Shown here: piece by piece, positions 7,885 to 15,828 of the stretch | Numbering within the stretch: position 1 is the first letter of the stretch | Layout: the number at the start of each line of letters is the position of its first letter | Notes under the pieces: model-generated | The model's input: only the letters and a program-made list of their open reading frames with translations | Told to the model about the DNA's origin: nothing | The model's database searches: none | Assembly: GCF_000384075.1 (NCBI RefSeq) | Contig: NZ_KB913025.1 | Span: forward strand, 1,368,119-1,432,118 | Origin: Methylovulum miyakonense HT12 | GTDB lineage: Bacteria > Pseudomonadota > Gammaproteobacteria > Methylococcales > Methylomonadaceae | Reading direction: 5' to 3' | Length of the DNA: 64,000 bases | Position numbers and translations under genes: made by a program

Positions 7885-8199
7885 TTACGCAGCGACTTTA
7901 TGCTCGTGGGTGAAGCAATCTTTTGGACACACTTTCGAACAAGCTTCACAACCAATGCAATCCAAAGCGTTTTTGATGGTCATGACCATATTCTCGTCAT
8001 CGTCCTCAAAATCGCCATAATCGTCATCAAAACCTTCGGCTTCCATAATGGAAGATTTTTCCACCAAATCAAACACATCGCGTGGGCAAACTTTAAAGCA
8101 GCGGCCGCAGCCTATGCAGGTTTTGGCGTTGATGTCGGTGACGTAGGACGGAGTCCATACCGAGCCGCCGTAGGTGACGCCCGTGACAAATTCAGCCAT
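7885..8199 (-). CDS. fdxB: nif-specific ferredoxin III (FdxB)
   Basis: 104 residues with two [4Fe-4S] motifs, [12 protein letters not shown] near residues 28-39 and [12 protein letters not shown] near 81-92, separated by an acidic insert ([12 protein letters not shown]). This spacing and the place after the DUF683 gene fit FdxB, 'ferredoxin III, nif-specific'. It probably gives electrons during FeMo-co assembly. The ATG at 8199 is used because GGGGAG lies just before it; the longer in-frame start at 8271 lies in the preceding gene. Confidence 0.9.
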   Translation of the reverse strand: MAEFVTGVTYGGSVWTPSYVTDINAKTCIGCGRCFKVCPRDVFDLVEKSSIMEAEGFDDDYGDFEDDDENMVMTIKNALDCIGCEACSKVCPKDCFTHEHKVAA

Positions 8200-8210
8200 G
8201 GCAGCTCCCC

Positions 8211-8426
8211 TTAGGCCAGTTCCGCTTGCGCGGCGAGCAGTTTTTTGTTGGCGTTGTCCCAATTTTTGCAAGCCACATAAGTGGCGTTGGCAATGCCAAG
8301 CAGCTCGCCGTACGCTTCCGGCAGGCGGTCTTCAATCAAATCATGCAATTCCATCGCCTGTTCACTGGCCAAGCGTTTGGTTTTTTTGACTTCCTTTTCC
8401 AATTGTCTGATGTCTTCTTCACTCAT
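8211..8426 (-). CDS. DUF683-type small helical nif protein
   Basis: 71 residues predicted to form a helical hairpin ([28 protein letters not shown]-type N-terminal helix, then a second helix). It fits the DUF683/CCE_0567 family, a four-helix-bundle dimer that binds iron and is encoded beside nifX. GAGG lies about nine bases before the ATG. Gaps of 11 bp on each side place it firmly in the operon. Confidence 0.85.
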   Translation of the reverse strand: MSEEDIRQLEKEVKKTKRLASEQAMELHDLIEDRLPEAYGELLGIANATYVACKNWDNANKKLLAAQAELA

Positions 8427-8437
8427 ATCGGCAGTCC

Positions 8438-8911
8438 TCAGTCAGTTGCAGCGGCGTTGTATTTTTCGATCAAGCCCATCGCTTTTTCGATGACTTTGTC
8501 GGTTTTCTCGACCAAATCCGCTAAGCTGGAAAAACCGAAGCGGTGGGTATCGCGTAGGATTTTATCGACCACGATCAGCTTGCCGACCATGATGAGGGCG
8601 CGCCCAAAACCTTCGTGGCTTAAATGCACTATCGGGGCTGCCATGAGCCCGGTTTTTTTCTCCAACAAGGTGGCGACGGAGTTGTAATAGGCTTTCAGGC
8701 GGGCGATGGTGATTTCATCCGGATCGCCAACCACGGGGATTTTCTGTTTGCGCTCTTTGGTCAGCACCACAGGGTCGATGATTTTCGCTTCCGACCAGCC
8801 TGCATAGGTGTCGTAAGTGTCGATGGCGCGTAATTGTTTGATGTAATCTTTGACGATTTCAGATGCCAAATTGGCATCGTCTTCAGGTACGACTAGGGTG
8901 GCTGTGGTCAT
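8438..8911 (-). CDS. NifX-associated protein (DUF269)
   Basis: 157 residues that match the NifX-associated DUF269 family: IVKDYIKQLRAIDTYDTY near residues 19-36, then ITIARLKAYYNSVATLLEKKTG, a HEGFGRALIMVGKLIVV stretch and a final helical tail. The family is found almost only next to nifX; its role in cofactor assembly is not known in detail. GGAGACC precedes the ATG. The gene follows nifX after hairpin repeat C. Confidence 0.9.
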   Translation of the reverse strand: MTTATLVVPEDDANLASEIVKDYIKQLRAIDTYDTYAGWSEAKIIDPVVLTKERKQKIPVVGDPDEITIARLKAYYNSVATLLEKKTGLMAAPIVHLSHEGFGRALIMVGKLIVVDKILRDTHRFGFSSLADLVEKTDKVIEKAMGLIEKYNAAATD

Positions 8912-8938
8912 GGTGGTCTCCGTTTAGATTTTTTCAAT

Positions 8939-9010
8939 GTAGGTTGTACCCAGAGGGCACAACATCTGCTGCATAGGGTTGTTGGGGTTCCTAACCTCAC
9001 CCCAACCTAC
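8939..9010. repeat. Intergenic hairpin repeat, copy C
   Basis: GTAGGTTG at 8939-8946 pairs with CAACCTAC at 9003-9010; the interior (GTTGGGGTTC) is related to copies A and B but the left arm has diverged. It fills the gap between nifX and the DUF269 gene. Confidence 0.75.
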
Positions 9011-9021
9011 AATTATTACGA

Positions 9022-9507
9022 TTATTCATCCCAACCCTCATCCGCCATTTTGTTAAAGCGCTCAGGATCCGGGCCTTTGTGTTGGTTGATCGCTTTCGCC
9101 AGCCAACTGGATGGCCCGGCTTTGATCTCGTTTTGCAAATCCGTGATCAAATCCTTGATCTTGCTGCCTTCATGCACTTTCACGGGCTGGATGTTGCGGG
9201 CAATGAGCTGGTTGATCGCCGATCCGCCCACGGCCTGGCAATACACCGCCGCGCAACCGTCCAGCAAATCCAGCTTCACTGACAATTTGTCCTCGTTGCC
9301 GTCTTGGTTCAACGCACCAAATTCGGCAGCTTCCAGCATGTGCGAGTTATCCATGTCCACGGCATAGACGGCAAAGGATTTCGCCGAACCAAAATGTTGG
9401 TTGACAGTTTCCATATCGGTGGTCGCGAAAGCGATTTTTAAGGCGGTTTGCATAAATTTTTCCTCATCGGAGTCTGGCACGATGTTCAGGCGGCGGGTCA
9501 GTGACAT
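9022..9507 (-). CDS. nifX: NifX, NifB-co/VK-cluster carrier
   Basis: 161 residues. NifX carries FeMo-co precursors between NifB and NifEN. The NifX/NifB-C domain spans about residues 20-140, with KIAFATTDMETVNQHFGSAK (His ligand region) and AVYCQAVGGSAINQL. The ATG at 9507 overlaps the nifN end by 10 bp; the N-terminal leader SLTRRLNIVPDSDEE resembles that of Azotobacter NifX, so I keep it, although an internal ATG at 9453 has a better GAGGA site. Confidence 0.93.
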   Translation of the reverse strand: MSLTRRLNIVPDSDEEKFMQTALKIAFATTDMETVNQHFGSAKSFAVYAVDMDNSHMLEAAEFGALNQDGNEDKLSVKLDLLDGCAAVYCQAVGGSAINQLIARNIQPVKVHEGSKIKDLITDLQNEIKAGPSSWLAKAINQHKGPDPERFNKMADEGWDE

Positions 9508-10886
9508 GACTGGGCCTGCTCGCTGGCGGGTTTTTGCCCGTAAATCGAATGGTAAACGGGGATTTCTTCATGCGAATAATTGATGACCAAGTTCGCCAAA
9601 TCGAACAGGGTCTGGCGGGTGCCGCGATAGCCTATCCAGGTTTTTTGGTAGCCACCGATGATGTCGTAAAGCGGGAATCCCGCCCGCAAAATCGGGGCGC
9701 CCAAACGCCCGGCGGTATCCACGGCGTGGGAGTTGCCGATCACCAATTGGGCTTTGTTGGCGCGCCCGATGATTTCCATGTCTTCCAAATCGCCGATCTT
9801 GATGCTGGTGACCGGGATCTTGGCCAGTGACGGCGTATTGCACGAAGTCACCGCCACCACCACCTCGGCGCCCATTTCCTGCAACAAGGCGACAAACGCG
9901 GCGAGCAAATCGGCATCGGCGGCGATGGCGACGCGCAGTTGCCCCAGCATGAAATGGGTGTCGAGCATGGCATCCTGCAATTGCTGGCGTTGCCGTTCGA
10001 TGCGCTCCGGCACGGAATGGCCGCTGATTTCCGTTAGGGCGCAGACCAACGCGTCATTGGCTTTCAGGCCATACAGGTGTTCGAGCAGGTAAGTTTTTAC
10101 GCCCGTTTTTTGCTCCAACAATTCCGCCGGTTTTTGTAAGGATGTGCCGATGACTACGGTGGCCAAAGCATCGCCTAAGGTCGCCATTTCCGAGATGGGC
10201 GTACCGCCGATGGTCACGGGGCTAAAATCGTCATCGGTTAGGCAACCATCCAAGGAGTCTGATAAATCCGGCACGAACACGGGGCGCAGTTGGAATTGCT
10301 CAAACAGGTCGCGCAAGGCTTCCAAATCGCCGGGCGTGAGCATGTAGCTGACCAATACATTGACTTGCCTTTTTCTTTTGCCGGGAAACGTCCCCGCCTC
10401 TTTGGCGTCCGGCACCAAGGCGCGGATGATTTCGGTCAAGGTCACGGCATAACCTGTTTCGACACTGCCGGTAAAATCTGGCGTGTTGACCGCCACCACC
10501 GCCACATCGGCGTATTCGGGATTGGCTTCGCGGAATTCACGCACGTTGCGGTGCACGTCCGCGCCTTGCGTTTCAGCCAGACCCGTTGTCAAAATGGTTA
10601 TCAACGCAGGGCGGGACTTTTCGGCGATGACGCGGATGCCTTCACGGACGTTTTCATCCGCCCCCAACACCGAACTGGCCTGATCCATCGCCGTGCTTTG
10701 CAGGGGGATAGGTTCGCGGAAATGGCGCACGAAGAAGACCTTGGCAAACGCCGTACAGCCTTGCGAGCCGTGCAGCATGGGCATGGCCCGGTTGAAGCCT
10801 AAAGTCGCCAAGGTGCCGCCAGTCGGTTGGCTGGCTTTGAGCGGATTGACAGACAGGGCTTTATTGCGTTTGAGGATTTCGGTCAT
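9498..10886 (-). CDS. nifN: NifN, FeMo-co scaffold beta subunit
   Basis: 462 residues of the nitrogenase component-1 family. The early signature PLKASQPTGGTLATLGFNRAMP and GSQGCTAFAKVFFVRHFREP with Cys44 mark NifN; the single early cysteine and the lack of the NifK cysteine set exclude NifK. NifE2N2 is the scaffold on which the precursor receives Mo and homocitrate. AGGTGG lies just before the ATG. It has its own sigma-54 promoter and NifA box (10952-11025) and leads the nine-gene operon, overlapping nifX. Confidence 0.95.
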   Translation of the reverse strand: MTEILKRNKALSVNPLKASQPTGGTLATLGFNRAMPMLHGSQGCTAFAKVFFVRHFREPIPLQSTAMDQASSVLGADENVREGIRVIAEKSRPALITILTTGLAETQGADVHRNVREFREANPEYADVAVVAVNTPDFTGSVETGYAVTLTEIIRALVPDAKEAGTFPGKRKRQVNVLVSYMLTPGDLEALRDLFEQFQLRPVFVPDLSDSLDGCLTDDDFSPVTIGGTPISEMATLGDALATVVIGTSLQKPAELLEQKTGVKTYLLEHLYGLKANDALVCALTEISGHSVPERIERQRQQLQDAMLDTHFMLGQLRVAIAADADLLAAFVALLQEMGAEVVVAVTSCNTPSLAKIPVTSIKIGDLEDMEIIGRANKAQLVIGNSHAVDTAGRLGAPILRAGFPLYDIIGGYQKTWIGYRGTRQTLFDLANLVINYSHEEIPVYHSIYGQKPASEQAQSCH

Positions 10887-10951
10887 GTTGCCACCTAGCG
10901 GTGCGGCGTTTAGTCAACAATTCCTGCGTGACAGGGCTTGTTATGGCTAAA

Positions 10952-10966
10952 GCAAACATGATGCCA
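10952..10966 (-). promoter_or_regulatory. Sigma-54 promoter of nifN
   Basis: On the - strand TGGCAT (10966-10961), five bases, TTGC (10955-10952): a -24/-12 element with GG and GC ten bases apart. It lies 66 bp before the nifN ATG, giving a start near 10940. Confidence 0.85.
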
Positions 10967-11009
10967 AAATTTATATGTTGAATTTACAAGGGCTTGTGCG
11001 CTTGGTTTT

Positions 11010-11025
11010 TGTCGTAAACCCGACA
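11010..11025 (-). promoter_or_regulatory. NifA upstream activator site of nifN
   Basis: TGT-N10-ACA within a perfect dyad, TTTTTGTCG and CGACAAAAA around a six-base centre. It lies about 70-85 bp upstream of the predicted start, the usual NifA distance. The gap between it and the AP2-like gene (11026-11289) shows only a GC-rich hairpin near 11133-11153. Confidence 0.8.
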
Positions 11026-11289
11026 AAAACTTAATGCTTATGTGGAATTGTCGGTAGTGGCGGTGATTTAGCCGTTGCGGGGTGCAAACCTAAGGCTCTG
11101 GCCACTATTGGATGGCCTACGTTGTTTTCGTAGGGGCGGGCGGCGGCCCGCCTGATCGTTTCGGGTTTCGGTACAGGCCAAAGAGGGTCGTTTCCCGCCC
11201 AAAACCTTTAAGCTGGTTACGCTTCGCATGAAAGTCCAGAGGGAAAAGGCCGTTTTTCCCTGCTGGCCCTATAAGATAAGAAGGCCGGG

Positions 11290-11826
11290 TTATCCGGCAA
11301 GGCTTGCCAGCATTTTTTCGCGTTTCGATAGCGTCATGGAATGTTGGAATTTGGCGATGTACTGTTTGCGCAAGGCAATCGATTTGAGCACGGCCATTTG
11401 GATGCGCTCTTCGGTCAGGGTGTTTTCCGAACCAATGTAAACTTGGGTGTTCTTGGATTTGCCGCCGAATACAGGCAGTGTCACCTGTAAATAATAACTG
11501 GGCGTGTTCCGGCCTTTGCGCAGGCGCTGGATGGGCCCGGAGATGCCTGACGGCAAGTCAGACGATTTTCGGTTGGTGGCCTGCTGCCTCAACCGGGTTG
11601 GGGCGGACAAAGTGGCAATACGCCGGTTAAGCTCATCAATCGCGTTGGCCAGAGCCTGTTTTGCGCCCGTGCCATTCACCGAATGGTCGGAAAAAAACTT
11701 CCACGGCTTGCCATAACGGACTTGCCAGCCATGCGTGGTTTTTGGGCCCATAATGTCTATCCTGACGACGTGCCTGGGCACATCGAATTCCATCCCATTA
11801 AAAATTTTTATCTTCCGGCTTTCCAT
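11290..11826 (-). CDS. AP2-like DNA-binding protein between nifE and nifN
   Basis: About 178 residues, basic. A segment near residues 20-60 (RHVVRIDIMGPKTTHGWQV, GKPWKFFSDH, ALANAIDELNRRI) has the shape of the AP2/ERF fold: three strands with GWQVR and KFFSD, then a helix. A second, similar stretch may lie in YYLQVTLPVFGG...QVYIG...MAVLKSIALRKQYI. I infer a DNA-binding regulator; AP2 domains in bacteria mostly occur in phage and mobile proteins. The ATG at 11826 has GGGGGAG upstream and is preferred over 11853. It interrupts the usual nifE-nifN pair. Confidence 0.6.
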   Translation of the reverse strand: MESRKIKIFNGMEFDVPRHVVRIDIMGPKTTHGWQVRYGKPWKFFSDHSVNGTGAKQALANAIDELNRRIATLSAPTRLRQQATNRKSSDLPSGISGPIQRLRKGRNTPSYYLQVTLPVFGGKSKNTQVYIGSENTLTEERIQMAVLKSIALRKQYIAKFQHSMTLSKREKMLASLAG

Positions 11827-11859
11827 AAAAGCTCCCCCACCCTCAATCATCAATAAAAA

Positions 11860-11897
11860 TGTGAAAAATTACACAAATTAGTGTGAAAAATATCACA
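11860..11897. promoter_or_regulatory. Two CRP-like palindromes upstream of the AP2-like gene
   Basis: TGTGA-N6-ACACA at 11860-11875 and TGTGA-N6-TCACA at 11882-11897, 22 bp apart, about two helical turns. The second is a perfect CRP/FNR-superfamily half-site pair. They sit 35-70 bp upstream of the AP2-like start, so they may bind a CRP-type regulator or the AP2-like protein itself. The rest of 11898-12256 holds no gene. Confidence 0.6.
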
Positions 11898-12256
11898 AAT
11901 ATTGATGAGTTAATACCCTGTTTTTGGGGAATGGCAAGAAATGGGCGTTGCTGGCGCTAGAGGTTAAGGATATGCAGGAAATCAGCTCATGTTTTAAGCG
12001 GCTTTTCTGGCTTTTAAACCCTGAAAAGGTCTGGGCTAGGCGTCTTTATAAGCGCCTTTAAATGCTGGAGGGAAGGGGTTTGCGTGATGCCAGACGCAGT
12101 TGACCGCATTTGCGCGGGGGCATGATAAGGATGGAAGCGCGTGGTATGGCAAATTGTGCGGGTGTGCGCCCGCTTACGGATGGTGGGGTTTGTTGGCTAG
12201 GGGGGTGTAGGGGCAAGGCAAGTATAAAACTTTGAAAATAGCTAAAAAGTTAAGGT

Positions 12257-12288
12257 GGACATGCACCTGGATTTTCAGGTGCATGTCC
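12257..12288 (-). terminator. Strong hairpin after nifE
   Basis: A perfect 13-bp stem, GGACATGCACCTG at 12257-12269 and CAGGTGCATGTCC at 12276-12288, 37 bp after the nifE stop. On the - strand it is followed by ACCTTAACTTTTT, a weak T-tract. It probably ends the nifE transcript and so separates it from nifN. Confidence 0.65.
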
Positions 12289-12325
12289 CTATATGGAAAG
12301 CCCATGCGCTGCGGCGCCTTAAAAC

Positions 12326-13705
12326 TTAAGCGGCCTTGACTTTCCAAGGTGCGGGCGCCCGCACGGCTTCCCAAACCGGGCTTTCAATCGTCAAGGCCAA
12401 TTGCCTGACCAGCTCCAGCATACCCTGGTAGCCTTCATAGCCAAATTCCCGTTCTTGGTTAATGTCCAAAAACGGGATTTTCGCTTTCAAGGCCGTGTAC
12501 ATATTGCGGCCTCCGGCGATCAGGATGTCGGCTTTGTAATCGTGGACGACTTTCAAGAGGGCTTTCGGGCTGCCGTCGTTGATCATCAGGGTTTCTTCGC
12601 CCATCAGTTCACGGATGCGGGCTTTGTCCTCTTCGGTGGATTTGTTGGTGCCAGTGGCGACCACGACCATGCCCAAATCTTGCAACGCGGAAATCACCGA
12701 CCAACTTTTTACCCCGCCCGTGAACAATAGCACGCGTTTGCCCTTCAGCCGTGCTTTCCACGGTTCCAATGCGGCACGGATGCGGGCTTCTTCGCGGGCA
12801 ACGAGGGCTTCGGTGCGGGCGGTCAAATCGTCATCATTTAAAGCTTTGGCGAAATCACGCAACGCCAAGCTGGTGTCGGTGATGCCGTAAAAACTGCCTT
12901 CAAACCATGGGGTTTGGTATTTTTGCTGCAATTTACGGGCGACATTCACCATCGCTTTGGAGCACACCATCATATTCACTTCGGCTTTGTGCATGGTCTG
13001 CACTTCGCGGAAACGGGCGTCGCCGGACAAGGTGCACAACACGCGCAAGCCCAGTTCATCCAACAACGGTAAGACGTGCCAGAATTCGCCCGCGATGTTG
13101 TATTCGCCCACCAAATTCACGTCGTGGATTTTGATCGGGCTGTTTTCGGGTAACGGGTCTGGGTCGCGCGTGCCGATGACATGGTTGACCATCGCATCGC
13201 CGGCAATCCGGTTGCCCAGGTTTTTCGTGCCATAAAACCCGGCGCAATCAATCGGCACCACCGGAACGCCCCATAGGTCTTGCGCGGATTTGCACACGGC
13301 GTTGATGTCATCGCCAATCAAAGCCGGGACGCAAGTGTTATAAACAAACACGGCGGGCGGTGCGTAAGTGTCCACGGCTTGTTTGATGGCATGGAACAGC
13401 CGCTTTTCGGCGCGGCCCATGACGATGTCCTGTTCGGTCAAGTCGGTGGTCATGCCGATGCGGTACAACTCCGCGCCGGATGAGCGGGTTCCCCGGTTGT
13501 CCCACGAACTGCCCGCACAGGCGATGGGGCCGTGGACGATGTGGGCAACATCGGCTATCGGCAACAAGGCAATTTGCGCCCCGTCAAACGCGCAACCGCC
13601 TGCCGCCGAACCGGGTTTAGGCTTGGCACAACCGGATTTTTCCTTTTTGTTATGCTCGCAAGCGGGTTCGTCCAACAACGCCGCAATGTCTTTTGTCGAT
13701 TTCAT
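12326..13705 (-). CDS. nifE: NifE, FeMo-co scaffold alpha subunit
   Basis: 459 residues. The N-terminal [47 protein letters not shown] pattern (given here in parts: [25 protein letters not shown]) and [14 protein letters not shown] are typical of NifE, and the cofactor-anchoring cysteine region is present. With NifN it forms the scaffold for FeMo-co completion. The Shine-Dalgarno is weak. A sigma-54 promoter lies 37-51 bp upstream and a hairpin follows the stop, so it seems to be a single-gene transcript. Confidence 0.95.
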   Translation of the reverse strand: MKSTKDIAALLDEPACEHNKKEKSGCAKPKPGSAAGGCAFDGAQIALLPIADVAHIVHGPIACAGSSWDNRGTRSSGAELYRIGMTTDLTEQDIVMGRAEKRLFHAIKQAVDTYAPPAVFVYNTCVPALIGDDINAVCKSAQDLWGVPVVPIDCAGFYGTKNLGNRIAGDAMVNHVIGTRDPDPLPENSPIKIHDVNLVGEYNIAGEFWHVLPLLDELGLRVLCTLSGDARFREVQTMHKAEVNMMVCSKAMVNVARKLQQKYQTPWFEGSFYGITDTSLALRDFAKALNDDDLTARTEALVAREEARIRAALEPWKARLKGKRVLLFTGGVKSWSVISALQDLGMVVVATGTNKSTEEDKARIRELMGEETLMINDGSPKALLKVVHDYKADILIAGGRNMYTALKAKIPFLDINQEREFGYEGYQGMLELVRQLALTIESPVWEAVRAPAPWKVKAA

Positions 13706-13741
13706 GGCTTTGACCCAATGGCTTTAATTATAGAGTTAAAA

Positions 13742-13756
13742 GCAAACCTTGTGCCA
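13742..13756 (-). promoter_or_regulatory. Sigma-54 promoter of nifE
   Basis: On the - strand TGGCAC (13756-13751), AAGGT, TTGC (13745-13742): a consensus -24/-12 promoter. The start would fall near 13730, about 25 bp before the nifE ATG. Confidence 0.92.
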
Positions 13757-13799
13757 GTGCCTATGTGATTGAACCTATTTGATTTTTTTAGGGTAAGTA

Positions 13800-13815
13800 T
13801 GTAAGGAAGCTTACA
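13800..13815 (-). promoter_or_regulatory. NifA upstream activator site of nifE
   Basis: A perfect TGT-N10-ACA with AAGGAAGCTT inside, about 70-85 bp upstream of the predicted nifE start. The remaining gap to the capsule operon (13816-14365) shows no gene and no second sigma-54 site; the capsule promoter could not be assigned. Confidence 0.85.
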
Positions 13816-14365
13816 ATTTGGAATAGATTATGGCATGGGGTTGTGGATAAGCCGTTTCTGGCGGGCCGGATGATTTGGTTTTTGTGCAATGTAGCTGGAA
13901 GCCATCACCTCATTTTGGTTACGCCCGCGCGGTAATTAATCACACGCAAATTAGAGTTTAAATAGTATGCTATGGACAGTTTTTTCAATCAGGGCGTGGT
14001 GTTTATAGTTCAAAAGGAATGTGCCAATGGCCGGTACGGCCTTTAATTTGGGTAATCAAAATAAGCGCTATAACTACAGGATACTAACTTAAGGTTTTAC
14101 AGGAAAAATTTAGCTTACCGAGCGGGCTATTGATCACGTTGCTTGCAGCATGATAGACTCACAACCGAAACAGATAAGCTATCTCTTCCAACACAATAAC
14201 AAATACCATCTTGTTGTATATTGATTTAAAGCCTTCTGCGGTTATCTCACTTGAATCCATTGAAAAACACATCTTGAGCCAGTCACCTGCAATATCTGGC
14301 AACCCATTTTTTCAATATACCCATAAGTAATTCAAATAAAATATCAAGCACTTATAGCATCCGTG

Positions 14366-15169
14366 ATGACAAATTCCTCAAATGTGCGCACAAGAACTCC
14401 CCTGGCTGTTACGTTGTCCGTATGGAAGGCTTTATTTCTGCGCGAAACGATTACCCGCTTGTCTGCAACACGTGGAGCTGCGGTTTGGTTGCTGCTAGAA
14501 CCCATTTTGCATACCACCGTGATGCTTGTCATTTTCACGGTCATCCGTGTCAAGGTCCTCAGTGGGATAGATGTGTTGGCATGGCTGATCATAGGCTTAA
14601 CCTTCATTTCCGTATACAAACGGACGGCTTCCCAAGTACAAGGGGCGATTGGTGCAAATAAGACGCTGTTTGCATATCGGCAGGTTAAGCCGATTGATTC
14701 CCTTTTGGTACGTGCTTTCCTAGAAGGTTTTTTGGCGTTGATCATCATTCTAATTACCTGTGCCGGTGCGGTCTTTTTATTTGATGTTGACCTGATACCC
14801 GATGATGCAGGTATGGTTTTGTCTGGATTTTTGGGGCTCTGGCTAATGGGGCTTGGTTTTGGCTTGGTGTGTTCAGTCGCCGTTGAGTTAATCCCTGAGA
14901 TGGGCAAAATTATCGCTATGCTCAATATGCCTATTATGATGACTTCAGGCGCGATGTTGCCAATCAATAGTATTTCCGAGCCTTATCGGACATGGATACT
15001 CTATAACCCTTTAGTCCATGGCTTGGAAGTTGCCCGTTTAGGTGTCTCCTCTTATTACCATGTGGTAACGGGAACGAATTTGCTCTATCTCTATCAATGT
15101 GCCTTCGTTGCCATATTTTTGGGGTTAGCTTTACAAGTCCGCTTTGCATCAAAAATATTAACCAAATGA
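14366..15169 (+). CDS. ABC-2 type polysaccharide exporter permease (KpsM/Wzm-like)
   Basis: About 267 residues with six hydrophobic segments, the ABC2_membrane architecture of KpsM, CtrC and BexB. An N-terminal amphipathic stretch with RETITRLSATRGAAVWLLLEP precedes the first span, as in KpsM. It would form the inner-membrane channel for a capsular polysaccharide. The GTG at 14363 is a possible alternative start. Its stop overlaps the ATPase start (ATGA), so the exporter genes are coupled. It lies divergent to nifE. Confidence 0.9.
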   Translation: MTNSSNVRTRTPLAVTLSVWKALFLRETITRLSATRGAAVWLLLEPILHTTVMLVIFTVIRVKVLSGIDVLAWLIIGLTFISVYKRTASQVQGAIGANKTLFAYRQVKPIDSLLVRAFLEGFLALIIILITCAGAVFLFDVDLIPDDAGMVLSGFLGLWLMGLGFGLVCSVAVELIPEMGKIIAMLNMPIMMTSGAMLPINSISEPYRTWILYNPLVHGLEVARLGVSSYYHVVTGTNLLYLYQCAFVAIFLGLALQVRFASKILTK

Positions 15170-15828
15170 TTATTGTCGAAAATATCTACAAACGTTACCA
15201 AACCACCCACGGCCCTAGCAGATGGATATTAGAAGATGTTTCCTTTGTTATCCCGAAAAATGTCAGCGTTGGGATTGTTGGTGGGAATGGCGCAGGAAAA
15301 TCAACTTTGCTTCGGCTCATCGGCGGGGTTGACAAGCCGAACCGTGGTCGTATTGAGCACCGCAGCCGAGTGTCATGGCCTATGGGCTTTGGTGGGCTCC
15401 AGCCATCATTGACTGGGCGGCAGAATGCCAAGTTTATCTGCCGTATTCACGGGCACGAGGATGATATTCCTGAAAGGCTCGCATATATCCAAGACTTTGC
15501 TGAATTAGGCAAATACTTTGATGAGCCCGTAAGGACTTATTCCTCCGGAATGAAATCGCGACTCCAATTTGGGATGTCCCTGGCGTTTAAGTTCGATATC
15601 TATATTTCCGATGAAGCGACTTCTACAGGTGATGCCAGTTTTAGGCAAAAAGCCGTCGATGCCTTTAATAACCTTATGGGGCAGTCCAGTTTAATCATGG
15701 CTGCGCACGGGGCAGGCGCCTTAAAGCAATTTTGCACGGCCGGGATCTGGCTAGACAAGGGTCGGGTCCATTGGTTTGACGATCTGGATGATGCCCTAAA
15801 CGCTTACAAAGACAGTATTGGCCAATGA
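15166..15828 (+). CDS. Polysaccharide exporter ATPase (KpsT/Wzt-like)
   Basis: 220 residues. Walker A is GGNGAGKST near residue 40, the ABC signature is YSSGMKSRL near 127, and Walker B is FDIYISDEA near 147. Small size and no C-terminal glycan-binding domain fit KpsT of the group 2 capsule exporters. It powers export through the permease encoded just upstream. The start at 15166 gives a 4-bp ATGA overlap with that gene; the stop again overlaps the next start. Confidence 0.92.
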   Translation: MIIVENIYKRYQTTHGPSRWILEDVSFVIPKNVSVGIVGGNGAGKSTLLRLIGGVDKPNRGRIEHRSRVSWPMGFGGLQPSLTGRQNAKFICRIHGHEDDIPERLAYIQDFAELGKYFDEPVRTYSSGMKSRLQFGMSLAFKFDIYISDEATSTGDASFRQKAVDAFNNLMGQSSLIMAAHGAGALKQFCTAGIWLDKGRVHWFDDLDDALNAYKDSIGQ

